Source: Methanoplanus endosymbiosus | GTDB lineage: Archaea; Halobacteriota; Methanomicrobia; Methanomicrobiales; Methanomicrobiaceae | Reading direction: 5' to 3' | Length of the DNA: 64,000 nt | Assembly (NCBI RefSeq): GCF_024662215.1 | Contig: NZ_CP096115.1 | Span: 1,178,001-1,242,000, forward strand | Shown here: one piece after another, positions 50,836 through 59,809 of the stretch | How positions within the stretch are numbered: the first letter of the stretch is position 1 | How the letters are laid out: every line of letters begins with the position of its first letter | Translations under genes and position numbers: made by a program | The notes under the pieces: generated by a model | Told to the model about the DNA's origin: nothing | The model's database searches: none | Seen by the model: the letters and a program-made list of their open reading frames with translations, nothing else

Positions 50836-51846
50836 ATGAATTTTCTCTCAGAAAAACCCGACATTGAATTCAAAAAACCAATAATCGGGATGGTAATCGG
50901 CAATTCAGTCCTGTCAACAATTCCGGGCCTTTCTGCTGCCGGTGCAACGCCTGAGTCAACACTTATGACACCTGCACTGGATGCCTTTCTGATACAAAAC
51001 GGCCCTCTGCCCGGAATGGAGATACCCTTAAGCCCCCTAGGCTGTGCAACACCGGCAACTGTCACAAGAGCCATGCTTGAACTCTGCGCCCTTAATCCCA
51101 TCATTATAAATGCGGGACTGGCACAGAACCCCATTACCCCCTGCTATGATGTGTACGGAGCACCGGGACAGGACCCAAGAGTGGAGGATGCCATAAAAGA
51201 TCCTGAAAGGCTCTACGAATTCGGGCGCAGAATCGGGAGACAGCTCTCAGAGGCAGGAGACCTGCTGGTACTCGGAGAAAGTGTTCCCGGAGGAACCACA
51301 ACTGCCCTCTGTGTGTTAAGGGGACTTGGGTACAATGTCGGAGTATCAAGCAGTTACAGTGAAAACCCACATTCACTGAAGAATGAGATCTGTGAGGCGG
51401 CCCTCAATAAAATAAACAGCCTTGAGAATAAAACCGCAATGGAGATCATCAGGATTGCAGGCGATCCCATGATGCCGGTTGTAGCCGGAATTTCAAAGGG
51501 ATATACCGGAACACTTGTTCTTTCGGGTGGAACACAGATGCTTGCCGTTGCTGCGCTGATAAAGCATCTCGGCAACGATGTCCCGCCGATTGTCACAACC
51601 GAGTATGTGCGTGCGGACACATCAGCAGAGATCGAAAAAGCAGCTGAAGAGATTGGAATAAAAGCCTGGTTTGTCGATCCTGACTTTGGCAATATCGGAG
51701 ACGGGAGCCTTGCACGGTACTGCGGCGGCGAGGTAAAGGAGGGCGCACTTCTTGCCGGATCTCTGTGGCTTGCTTATATGACAGGTCACTCCAAAGAAGA
51801 TATTTGGGGCGCAATTAAGACATTTCTCGAAAATTTCGGGAAATAA
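50836..51846 (+). CDS. cobT: Nicotinate-nucleotide-dimethylbenzimidazole phosphoribosyltransferase-like CobT, archaeal
   Basis: CobT forms the alpha-ribotide of the lower ligand of the cobamide. The 336-residue protein fits the archaeal CobT/UPF0284 form: IGNSVLSTIPGLSAAGATP, ITPCYDVYGAPGQDPR, LGESVPGGTTTALCVL and SGGTQMLAVAALI. Archaeal members are distinct in sequence from bacterial CobT. It is on the opposite strand to cobS and faces away from it. Confidence 0.87.
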   Translation: MNFLSEKPDIEFKKPIIGMVIGNSVLSTIPGLSAAGATPESTLMTPALDAFLIQNGPLPGMEIPLSPLGCATPATVTRAMLELCALNPIIINAGLAQNPITPCYDVYGAPGQDPRVEDAIKDPERLYEFGRRIGRQLSEAGDLLVLGESVPGGTTTALCVLRGLGYNVGVSSSYSENPHSLKNEICEAALNKINSLENKTAMEIIRIAGDPMMPVVAGISKGYTGTLVLSGGTQMLAVAALIKHLGNDVPPIVTTEYVRADTSAEIEKAAEEIGIKAWFVDPDFGNIGDGSLARYCGGEVKEGALLAGSLWLAYMTGHSKEDIWGAIKTFLENFGK

Positions 51847-51933
51847 AACCATAGATCAGCAATCACTTTTTTCCCGGTTATTATCAGTCACCTATGAAAA
51901 ATCTATAGCCTTCACAGAATAAACAAGTATTAA

Positions 51934-52494
51934 ATGCAGCCGATATATCTGGTTAACAATTTCGGACAGTCCAACCACCTCATCAAGAGGATATTAAGAG
52001 ATCTTGAAATTGATGCAGTAATGATAAAGAACGACACACCTGCAAAAGAGGTTGAAGACAACTGCCGCGGTATCATTCTCAGCGGCGGTCCGTCACTTGA
52101 GAGAGCAGGTTTTGGACCGGAGTATGTGGATCTCGGCCTGCCTGTTCTTGGCATATGCCTCGGCCTTCACATCATAGCCACAAGGCGCGGAGGAAGTGTG
52201 CAGCCCGGAAAGATGGGCGGTTTTGGCGGAGTAGAAGTTAAAATTCTTGAAGACAACCCGCTCTTTGAAGGATATCCGGATACGATCAGTGTCTGGGCTT
52301 CCCATGCAGATGAAGTAAATAAAATTCCGGAAGGATTTACCCTCTCCGCAGTATCAGACATATGCCCTGCTGAAGCCATATCAAAAGTTGATGAAAATAT
52401 ATATGGCATACAGTGGCATCCGGAAGTGAGCCACACATTTGAAGGACAGAGAATATTTGAAAACTTTGACAGAATTACAAGGGAAAATATCTGA
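51934..52494 (+). CDS. guaAA: GMP synthase, glutaminase subunit A
   Basis: This subunit releases ammonia from glutamine for GMP synthesis, while archaea carry the synthetase (GuaAB) as a separate gene. The 186-residue class-I glutaminase has the Cys nucleophile in LGICLGLH and the GGPSLERAG motif, with the catalytic His and Glu in QWHPEVSHT near the end. The partner subunit is not in the window. It is 12 bases before the next gene. Confidence 0.93.
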   Translation: MQPIYLVNNFGQSNHLIKRILRDLEIDAVMIKNDTPAKEVEDNCRGIILSGGPSLERAGFGPEYVDLGLPVLGICLGLHIIATRRGGSVQPGKMGGFGGVEVKILEDNPLFEGYPDTISVWASHADEVNKIPEGFTLSAVSDICPAEAISKVDENIYGIQWHPEVSHTFEGQRIFENFDRITRENI

Positions 52495-52506
52495 TAACCA
52501 ACATTT

Positions 52507-53070
52507 ATGACCTATTTTTCAGAAGAATCAGAAGAGATCACTTCAAAAATATTAAAGACAGGATTTAAATGTACACTCTGTGGGGACTGCTGCCGCAGGG
52601 TATCCGAAGATTCAAATCTTGTACTGGTAAGTGCACCTGAGATAAGGAAAATCATGAAGGAAACCGGACTTTTATGGGATGAAATTGCAGAACCATACCC
52701 GGATTTTTTAAAAAATGCTGACGGAACTGAATATACATTCAACTGGGCACTGAGAAGAGAGGGCAGCTCATGTATATTTCTGAATGACTCAGGAAGATGC
52801 AGAATATATGACATCAGGCCCGACATCTGCCGGACGTACCCTTTCATGATTCAGGATGATGAGCTTTTGGCCTTTGAATGCCCCGGCATAGGAGAGAAGG
52901 GAGATAAAGAAGATACCCGGATACTGGCAGAGGACCTGATCAACCGAAAAGAGAATGAAAATGAGGATTTCAGGAAGATAAAGGAGAATTATCTGCTGTT
53001 TAACGGGGACTGCCATAAAAAAAATAAGAGATATGTCATAGACAGTGAAGGGGCAAAAATAATTGAGTGA
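52507..53070 (+). CDS. YkgJ-family cysteine-cluster protein
   Basis: The 187-residue protein has the family Cys pattern FKCTLCGDCCRR, then SSCIFLNDSGRCRIYDIRPDICRTYPF. The Cys are believed to hold a zinc or iron-sulfur centre; the function is not established. Another Cys occurs in FECPG near residue 122. The last codons overlap the start of the TraB-type gene by 8 bases, so co-translation is likely. ATG at 52507 is 12 bases after the guaAA stop. Confidence 0.85.
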   Translation: MTYFSEESEEITSKILKTGFKCTLCGDCCRRVSEDSNLVLVSAPEIRKIMKETGLLWDEIAEPYPDFLKNADGTEYTFNWALRREGSSCIFLNDSGRCRIYDIRPDICRTYPFMIQDDELLAFECPGIGEKGDKEDTRILAEDLINRKENENEDFRKIKENYLLFNGDCHKKNKRYVIDSEGAKIIE

Positions 53071-54274
53071 AATTAAACTTGTTGGGACAGCGCATGTATC
53101 CCAGAGAAGTATAGATGAAGTAAAGGCAGCAATAGAAGAGTTTGAACCGGATGTTATTGCAGTCGAACTGGACAGACCAAGGTTTGAGGCAATAAAGAAC
53201 AAGGACACCAGAGCACCCAATGTAAGTGAGATTTTATCCGGCGGAAACTTCTCAGAACTTCTTGTCCAGTGGCTTTTGGCATATGTCCAGAAGAAGATAG
53301 GCATGGATGTCGGTGTTGAACCCGGTGCAGAGATGCTTGCCGCAATCAATGAAGCTGAGGAGAGAGGCATACCTATTGCGCTTGCTGACCGGGACATCAG
53401 GATAACACTCTCAAGGTTTGTAAACGGAATGACGCTCTTTGAGAAGCTGAAACTTATGGTTGCACTTGCGGGCGCTGTTACAGGCAGAGGAGAGGGTGAG
53501 GAGATTGACATTGACGAACTCTCGCAGAACAAGGATCTGATAGAGGCTGCCATTGAGGAGTTTGGGCGGTTCTCACCAGGAGGTGCGAAGGCACTGATAG
53601 CAGAGAGGGATGCCTACCTTACACATTCACTCCTAAACCTATCAAGGAGCAATGAGAAAGTCCTTGGTGTTGTCGGGGCAGGGCATGTAAAGGGAATTAA
53701 AAAATATATGGAGAATCCCTCTTCCCTGCCGGAGATGGCATCGCTTATCCAGAAGCCAAAACCCTTTCCGTGGGCAAAGGTTCTGGGTGTGGGATTTGTT
53801 GCACTCTTTGCCTTCCTGATAACCCTGATAGCTTTTTCAGGTGTCGGATGGGGAGTACTCCTTGAGGCAGTTATCTACTGGGTAATAATAAACGGAGTGC
53901 TTGCCGCAGGATTTACCCTTGCAGCCGGAGGCCATCCGCTCTCAGCACTCACTGCCTTTGGTGTATCGTGGATGACTTCGTTAAATCCAATGCTTGCAGC
54001 CGGATGGTTTGCCGCTATTACGGAAGCAAAGGTCAGAAAGCCCGGAGCGATGGATTTCAGAAAAATTATGGATGCCGAGAACTTCACGGAGATGAGAAAA
54101 GTTCCTCTCTTCAGAGTTGTACTTGTCGCCGCAATGGCAAATGTCGGCAGCACAATCGGAACGTTTGCATACTTCATATTCATCTTCCCGATTCTTGGAA
54201 TTGACCCAAAAGTTGTTCTGCTTGACGGACTTTCAAACTTCTCGGCATTTATCGGATCACTTCTACCCTTTTAA
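53063..54274 (+). CDS. TraB/PrgY-family membrane protein
   Basis: The 403-residue protein has the TraB domain (about 1-220) with the start KLVGTAHVSQRSIDEV, the EPDVIAVELDRPRFEA motif and VVGAGHVKGI, and the C-terminal part (about 230-403) holds four or five membrane helices. PrgY/TraB homologues are linked to pheromone shutdown in bacteria and to mitochondrial roles in eukaryotes; the archaeal function is unknown. The start is TTG at 53063, overlapping the stop of the preceding gene. Confidence 0.87.
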   Translation: MSEIKLVGTAHVSQRSIDEVKAAIEEFEPDVIAVELDRPRFEAIKNKDTRAPNVSEILSGGNFSELLVQWLLAYVQKKIGMDVGVEPGAEMLAAINEAEERGIPIALADRDIRITLSRFVNGMTLFEKLKLMVALAGAVTGRGEGEEIDIDELSQNKDLIEAAIEEFGRFSPGGAKALIAERDAYLTHSLLNLSRSNEKVLGVVGAGHVKGIKKYMENPSSLPEMASLIQKPKPFPWAKVLGVGFVALFAFLITLIAFSGVGWGVLLEAVIYWVIINGVLAAGFTLAAGGHPLSALTAFGVSWMTSLNPMLAAGWFAAITEAKVRKPGAMDFRKIMDAENFTEMRKVPLFRVVLVAAMANVGSTIGTFAYFIFIFPILGIDPKVVLLDGLSNFSAFIGSLLPF

Positions 54275-54476
54275 GGGAGAAATCCCGGTTTCTGCCACAA
54301 CCATTTTCTCACAGCATTTTGCCGGATTGCCTGAATCAGCCGGGGAAATAGAGACGGAGATGAACTGTTATGGCAATACGGCAGAACTTAAAATAGCAGA
54401 TCATCCGGCAGACATCTGCCAGATTTCCGGACTATCATACCAAGGGTTTTTTTCTTAAAAATACTATATAGGTAGC

Positions 54477-54983
54477 ATGAATCTTGGAATGACTATCCTT
54501 AAGGGAAGAAGGAGCATCAGGAAATATAAAGACGAAGAGATTTCTGAGGAGATAATCAGCGCTGCCATTGAAGCTGCCAAATTTTCACCGACTGCAAGAA
54601 ACGCCCAGCCCTGGATTATTGGTGTTGTTAAAGAGAAGGAGACTATCAATAAGCTTTCAGAACTTGCAACCCACGGGAAATTCATAAAGGATGCAAAACT
54701 CTGCTTTGCTGTATTTACCGAGAAAGAGCATAAATTCTTCTTAGAGGATGGTTGTGCGGCAACTATGCAGATTATTCTTGGATTATGGTCATATGGCGTT
54801 GGTTCATGCTGGATTGCCGGAGACAAGATGGAATATGCAGATGATGTAAGAGCACTCCTGAACGTCCCTGAAAAATACACACTCGTATCACTCATACCCG
54901 CAGGCTATCCTGCTGACATCACAATACCCTCCAAAAAGAGTGCCGAAGAGATCTATTTCTCTGAAAAGTACAGCGAAGAGTAA
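54477..54983 (+). CDS. Nitroreductase-family FMN oxidoreductase
   Basis: The 168-residue protein has the N-terminal FMN-binding RRSIRKYKDE and FSPTARNAQPW, and the DGCAATMQIILGLWSYGVGSCW block. It would reduce a nitro- or quinone-type compound with FMN; the physiological substrate is unknown. Its length is at the short end of the family. Nothing else sits in 54275-54476 apart from AT-rich sequence. Confidence 0.88.
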   Translation: MNLGMTILKGRRSIRKYKDEEISEEIISAAIEAAKFSPTARNAQPWIIGVVKEKETINKLSELATHGKFIKDAKLCFAVFTEKEHKFFLEDGCAATMQIILGLWSYGVGSCWIAGDKMEYADDVRALLNVPEKYTLVSLIPAGYPADITIPSKKSAEEIYFSEKYSEE

Positions 54984-55161
54984 CTGAAATGGATTTTACA
55001 AGGAAAAAATAATCCTTTCTTTTGAAGAAATCCTACATTTATCCAACATTAATTAATAATTACTGACAAAACCAGTTAACTGTCATACGGGAGTTTAAGC
55101 GCTTAAAATTCCGGCAATTAAAAAACCCGCCTGACTTTGAAGAAATCAGGGTGAATAAAAT

Positions 55162-56448
55162 ATGTCCGGACCATTGCTTCAGGTTGCACTTGACCTGACA
55201 GAATTAAAAAGAGCGGTAGAGATTGGAAGAGAAGCCGTTGCAGGAGGGGCTGACTGGATAGAGGCAGGAACTCCCCTTATCAAAAGTGAAGGAATGAAAG
55301 CAGTCAGAAGGCTGAAAGCAGAATTTCCGGGAAATGAGATCATTGCTGATATGAAGGTCGCCGACACCGGAGGCATTGAAGTCGGGATGGCGGCAAAAGC
55401 CGGAGCAACGATTGTCTGTGTCCTTGCAGAAGCAGACGACTCTGTCATTGAGGAATCTGTCCGTGCTGCACGCCTGTACGGCATCAGGATAATGGCTGAC
55501 CTCATCAATACTAAAGATCCGGTTAAGAGAGCAAAAGAGCTTGAAATACTCGGTGTGGACATAATAAATGCCCACGTGGGAATTGATCAGCAGATGACAG
55601 GAAAAAGTCCTGTTGATCTCATAAGAGAGATTGCCGGTGAGGTCTCCCTGCCTATAGGCGCAGCAGGAGGTTTAAATGCAGAGAGTGCGGCAGAAGCAGT
55701 AATAGCAGGCGCAGACATTCTCCTTGTCGGAAGCAGCATTACAAAATCCGCTGATGTCAGAAAGGCAACTAAAGAGGTAAGAAAGGCAATTGATGACCCC
55801 AAAGTTCCGGATAAGAAAACAAAGAGCCGTGATGATGAGATAAGGGAGATTCTAATGCAGGTCTCTGCACCCAATGTAACGGATGCGATGTTTCGGAAAG
55901 GTGCAATGTCAGGCCTCTTCTCACTCTGCGGCGATGTCAGAATGGCCGGAAAGGCAGTTACAGTTGAGACAGTGGCAGGTGACTGGGCAAAGCCTGTTGA
56001 GGCAATTGATGTTGCAGGAGAAGGAGATGTCATCGTCATTAACAACGGAAGGGCCACTCATGTCGCACCCTGGGGTGAGCTTGCCACGCATTCTGCAAAA
56101 AACAAGGGCATTGCCGGCATTGTCATTGACGGCGCAGTCAGGGATGTTGATGATATAAAAAAGATCGGAATTCCGGTTTATTCAACCGCAACAGCACCCA
56201 ATGCAGGTGAGCCAAAGGGATTTGGTGAGATCGGGGCAGAGATCATCTGCTGCGGGCAGAGTGTGAGAAACGGTGACTGGCTTATAGGAGATGAGTCCGG
56301 CGTTGTTGTGATACCAAAGGAGAGGGCATATGAGATTGCAAGGCGTGCCCTTGAGGTGAAAAAGCATGAGATACGGATTCGTGAAGAGATTAAGCAGGGA
56401 AAGACCCTCTCAATTGTTATGGAGCTTAAGCGCTGGGAGAAGAGATGA
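55162..56448 (+). CDS. 3-hexulose-6-phosphate synthase/RraA-like fusion
   Basis: The N-terminal 1-210 is a hexulose-phosphate synthase of the orotidine decarboxylase fold, with QVALDLTELKRAVEIG, the ADMKVADTGG motif and GAAGGLNAESAAEA. The C-terminal 225-428 is RraA-like, with GDVRMAGKAVT, GRATHVAPWGELATHSAKN and GIVIDGAVRDV. In methanogens the first domain probably runs in reverse and supplies ribulose 5-phosphate. The RraA-like half may be an aldolase-type lyase; its role in the fusion is unclear. Such fusions occur in other methanogens. ATG at 55162 gives a normal start. Confidence 0.9.
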   Translation: MSGPLLQVALDLTELKRAVEIGREAVAGGADWIEAGTPLIKSEGMKAVRRLKAEFPGNEIIADMKVADTGGIEVGMAAKAGATIVCVLAEADDSVIEESVRAARLYGIRIMADLINTKDPVKRAKELEILGVDIINAHVGIDQQMTGKSPVDLIREIAGEVSLPIGAAGGLNAESAAEAVIAGADILLVGSSITKSADVRKATKEVRKAIDDPKVPDKKTKSRDDEIREILMQVSAPNVTDAMFRKGAMSGLFSLCGDVRMAGKAVTVETVAGDWAKPVEAIDVAGEGDVIVINNGRATHVAPWGELATHSAKNKGIAGIVIDGAVRDVDDIKKIGIPVYSTATAPNAGEPKGFGEIGAEIICCGQSVRNGDWLIGDESGVVVIPKERAYEIARRALEVKKHEIRIREEIKQGKTLSIVMELKRWEKR

Positions 56449-56470
56449 ATATTTCCGGACATACCATAAG

Positions 56471-56550
56471 AATCTGTAAATATCCGGAAATGTCTGTAAA
56501 TATCCACAAAAATGTACAAATATCTGCATATTCCCGTAAATATCTGTAAA
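56471..56550. repeat. Four 20-bp degenerate tandem repeats
   Basis: A core of GTAAATATC (or ACAAATATC) recurs at 56476, 56496, 56516 and 56536, exactly 20 bases apart. The rest of each unit is diverged. It begins 22 bases after the HPS-RraA stop. It could bind a protein on one face of the helix at every second turn or be an old microsatellite. Confidence 0.75.
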
Positions 56551-56639
56551 AACAGCATAAATCCAGAGATCTCTGAATAAACTCCGGAATTCTGTCACAA
56601 CAGCAAAAAGATAAGTTCTAAATTATCTGAAATATCAAT

Positions 56640-56770
56640 ACTACTGGTGTTATTCACAATAAATGCGAATAGCGCTCCATGGGGAAGGCGGCCCCTTACA
56701 CACCAATGGCTGCCTTTCTCGTCAACTACCCACGACTGAAGTCGTGGGCCTGCCCTTCCGTTTCCCTTCT
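56640..56770 (+). mobile_element. Probable remnant end of an IS200/IS605-type element
   Basis: CCCACGAC, TGAA and GTCGTGGG at 56729-56748 form a perfect palindromic hairpin preceded by CAACTA, like the right end of IS200/IS605 elements. The 80 bases before it are GC-rich compared with the intergenic surroundings and contain GGCGGCCCCTTACACACC and AATGGCTGCC, which resemble the RNA-coding end of TnpB elements. No tnpA or tnpB gene is present. The rest of 56551-56939 shows no gene. Confidence 0.45.
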
Positions 56771-56939
56771 AATTGATTAGAAGAGCGGAGTGAAAATTCT
56801 GATCGTTAAAGATTAGAGGGACTCTTTTAAGCAGAGATTACAGGTTATAACAGCTCTTTTAAACAGACATTACAGCTATAATGCACAATTCAGGCATATT
56901 TCATAAGATATTACAGGCTTCAGAACCAATAATCCTGAA

Positions 56940-57368
56940 ATGATAATATCCAGTGATGAGATAATTGAAAGAGTAAATTCCGGAAATCTGACACTCGAAC
57001 CGTACTCTGAAGGTTCACAGCAGCCTGCCTCCTATGACCTCAGGGCAGGGGAGGACTATATCCTTAAAAAAGGTGAATGCACCCTCGTCCATTCCATGGA
57101 AAAGGTCGGACTTCCGGCTGATCTCGCTGCAACCCTGATGTGCCGGTCATCATTCGGAAGAAGGGGAGTTCTTATAGGCGGAGGATATGTTGATCCCGGA
57201 TTCCGTGGCAATCTCACACTCTGCCTTGTAAATATGGGGCCGGATGATGTGCCACTTACAACAGGTGAGAGATGCGTCCAGATTATAATGCACGAAGTCA
57301 GAGACGGAAAAGTCCTTTATGACGGACGATATCAGGACAGTGAAGGTTCTGTAGAAGCCAGAAATTAA
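56940..57368 (+). CDS. dUTPase/dCTP-deaminase-family protein
   Basis: The 142-residue trimeric-type protein has QPASYDLRAGEDY, the nucleotide-binding MCRSSFGRRGV and GGYVDPGFRGNLTL. D85 is kept in the dUTPase position. The glutamate that dCTP deaminase uses for catalysis is replaced by C95. I therefore lean to a dUTP pyrophosphatase rather than a deaminase. It is short for a Dcd, which is usually over 170 residues. ATG at 56940 is the first in the frame. It is likely to keep uracil out of DNA. Confidence 0.75.
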   Translation: MIISSDEIIERVNSGNLTLEPYSEGSQQPASYDLRAGEDYILKKGECTLVHSMEKVGLPADLAATLMCRSSFGRRGVLIGGGYVDPGFRGNLTLCLVNMGPDDVPLTTGERCVQIIMHEVRDGKVLYDGRYQDSEGSVEARN

Positions 57369-57439
57369 AGTAAAACCAAAATTACAACAGCAGATAATTT
57401 GAGATAAGTTATCCGGATGCAGATATGCAGACCGGAAAT

Positions 57440-58597
57440 TTACTTCTTCTGCCCCGGCATGCAGAGGAAATAATCCGCATAATATTCTGTAACCTTAGCC
57501 CCAAGTGAAGGTGAGAGATCCTCAAGCCAGATATAAAATCCGGTCATCTGCGGAGTTCTCTTGCTCTCAACCTTCAGCTCCCCGGACTTCTTCCTGACAA
57601 CTTTCAGGTACTCATTCTTCTTCTTTGACCGAAGGTAGATAACCGGTTCATAATCAGGGATATCAACAGCAAGGACAACCTTTGAAAAGTCCCTTACCAC
57701 CATACCATAATCATATACCTGCCCCTTCATCGAAAAGGTACGATCCCTCATAAGCGCCCTTATGCCTGAAGGATACAGTGCACCAAGAATTACCTTCTTT
57801 GATACCGGAGGAATCTCATCCCTCTTCATAATCTCAGACATCGGCTTTTCAGCCATCATAAGGCCAACCAGGCGGTCCCTCTTCTGGTCATGAAGTTTCT
57901 TGTAATCAAAGGGCCTTTTCACCGGAATTTTCGCAAGATCAAGCGCCTTGGGATGACTGATCGGTTTTCTTGGCACACCCCTGATGGAAGCAGGCTTAAT
58001 CTGTGTCTTAATATCCTCAACAGGCAGGGTGATAATCAGTGCGCTCTCAGTCTCGCGGACAAGCCGCCTCATAATAGAAGAACGTGAAATATCAACAGAT
58101 GAGAAGAGGATAAAAGGCACTATAACCTGCCCGTACAGATAACCAAGAAGTGCCTTTTTGTACTTTACCTCCTCCTCCATATCCTTAAGATCAGAAGCTG
58201 AAGTGACAATCTCAGCAAAGCAAACCCTGTCCTGATCATCAATGAGCATTATATCAAATTCAGCGATATCCTGACCATTGCCTCTGACATTGATATCCCC
58301 CCTGTTGGAATAATAAAGGCCATTCTGACCCATCACAACATTTTCCGGAGGGAAAGGGGCATCAGCACCCTTTTTAATCACATATTTTATAGAATCAGTC
58401 TTTCTGGAGATGTCAAGAACCATCTCATATATCAGGGATTCATACCATCTCCCCTCAGCCGCCCGCATCTGTGAGAGGTCCTTTGAGAAAAGCTGACCCT
58501 TCTCAATCTTCTTGAGGTGCCTTATTGAGCTTCTCGCAACCGACTTCTCCGGTTTGGCTTTCGGAAAATTTGCCCTGAGCCAGTATATTGTATCCAT
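57440..58597 (-). CDS. Protein of unknown function, possible PD-(D/E)xK-type fold
   Basis: I do not recognise a named family. The 385-residue protein is soluble. Its first half has acidic residues that could form a restriction-endonuclease-like site: E48/E53 in RAAEGRWYESL, D115 in AEFDIMLID, E129 in CFAEIVTSAS and Lys near 145-148. The expected ExK is E-I-V here, so a migrated Lys or loss of activity is possible. The second half is basic and may bind nucleic acid. It lies 87 bases upstream of the trmG10 stop, on the same strand. Confidence 0.7.
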   Translation of the reverse strand: MDTIYWLRANFPKAKPEKSVARSSIRHLKKIEKGQLFSKDLSQMRAAEGRWYESLIYEMVLDISRKTDSIKYVIKKGADAPFPPENVVMGQNGLYYSNRGDINVRGNGQDIAEFDIMLIDDQDRVCFAEIVTSASDLKDMEEEVKYKKALLGYLYGQVIVPFILFSSVDISRSSIMRRLVRETESALIITLPVEDIKTQIKPASIRGVPRKPISHPKALDLAKIPVKRPFDYKKLHDQKRDRLVGLMMAEKPMSEIMKRDEIPPVSKKVILGALYPSGIRALMRDRTFSMKGQVYDYGMVVRDFSKVVLAVDIPDYEPVIYLRSKKKNEYLKVVRKKSGELKVESKRTPQMTGFYIWLEDLSPSLGAKVTEYYADYFLCMPGQKK

Positions 58598-58684
58598 TAA
58601 ATCTTCAAACCTAAAAATTTTAATATGATATTAGTATTAGAGATATGTATTATCTTATAATAAAAAGACCATTTATCCGGAATT

Positions 58685-59638
58685 TTATTCAAGAACCATA
58701 ACCCTTCTTGTCAGACTCTTATGAACCCTCTGTTCAAAAAAGTCCTTCACTGTGAAATACTTCTCTGCCACATTCCTCACATCATTATGTGTGACAACAA
58801 CAGCGCGCCTCTTCGGTTTAAGTATCCTTCTGATCTCTGATAGTGAACTATCATATAATTTATCAAGTGACCCGCCCATTATGCAGACCGACTGCCCATA
58901 CGGCAGATCGGTTGCCACAGCATCAAAGGTTTCATCGCCAAAGGGCATTGATGACGCATTGGTCCTGAAAAGTTCCGCTGTGGGCAGATTCTGACGGCAG
59001 CCTTCAAGCATAAGAGGATCCATATCGCCGCCAAATATCCGGCATCCCAAAAGATCTGCCTCAAGCATTATCCCGCCTGTGCCGCAGAATGGATCATAGA
59101 AATAATCAGAAGGCATTGCAAGGGAGAGATTAACCATTGTCCGTGCAAAGAGCGGCATCATGACTCCGGGATGAAAGAACGGCCTTCTCATAGGATTTCT
59201 GCATGAAAAACCACCCCTGTCAATCCTGCATATAACCTTCCCGAAGAAACAGCGCTCACCTGAAAAAAGAGCACGATATTCATACTCAGGGTTATTCAGG
59301 GAAACAGACCCGCCTATCTTAGAACCGATTATCTTCTCAAGGGTCAGCTGTGACTCCTTAACGGAAGTGCCGGTGACCTTCTTTACCCGGCCTGCAAATG
59401 TCCCATCAGCCGACAGAGATAGTGAATTCAGCAGGTTCTCAAAAGATGTGGCATCAGCATGGCATTCACCAAGGTATTCCATCACATTATGGCTCATTGC
59501 AAGACGGCCGGCATCAGCAGGATTAACACACTCTGCAACCGCCACCTGCACCTCACGGTCAGTTATACTGCCCACGGATTCAATCTCAGCAAAGGGTATC
59601 TCCGGGTGTTCACCGGAAAGTTCAAAGATCAGACGCAT
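58685..59638 (-). CDS. trmG10: tRNA (guanine-10-N2) dimethyltransferase
   Basis: The 317-residue protein has a divergent N-terminal THUMP-type domain (1-155) and a Rossmann methyltransferase domain with FYDPFCGTGGIMLEA and the catalytic ATDLPYGQS. It methylates N2 of G10 in tRNAs, in line with archaeal TrmG10/Trm11. ATG at 59638 is in a normal position. The gap 59639-59809 has no gene. Confidence 0.88.
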   Translation of the reverse strand: MRLIFELSGEHPEIPFAEIESVGSITDREVQVAVAECVNPADAGRLAMSHNVMEYLGECHADATSFENLLNSLSLSADGTFAGRVKKVTGTSVKESQLTLEKIIGSKIGGSVSLNNPEYEYRALFSGERCFFGKVICRIDRGGFSCRNPMRRPFFHPGVMMPLFARTMVNLSLAMPSDYFYDPFCGTGGIMLEADLLGCRIFGGDMDPLMLEGCRQNLPTAELFRTNASSMPFGDETFDAVATDLPYGQSVCIMGGSLDKLYDSSLSEIRRILKPKRRAVVVTHNDVRNVAEKYFTVKDFFEQRVHKSLTRRVMVLE

Positions 59639-59809
59639 ATTTCTTCCGGAATATTTGTAAAGACAAGGGATTAACAGTTGGCATTAATGCCGGAAGGAAA
59701 CTTCCGTGCCAAAGGCCGGCACCTGATAAAAAAAACATATTATTGGGGTTAAGATAGATATAAGCGGGGATCCCGGAGATTCCAGGATTATTTTAAGGTA
59801 TTGCCGGAC

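Noticed and set aside
54117-54458. 113-codon plus-strand frame at the end of the TraB-type gene
   Set aside because: It is mostly out of frame within the TraB-type gene, with no protein-like pattern in the remainder.
56471-56550. CRISPR-like array
   Set aside because: The unit is only 20 bp in total and has no separate repeat and spacer parts, and no cas gene is near.
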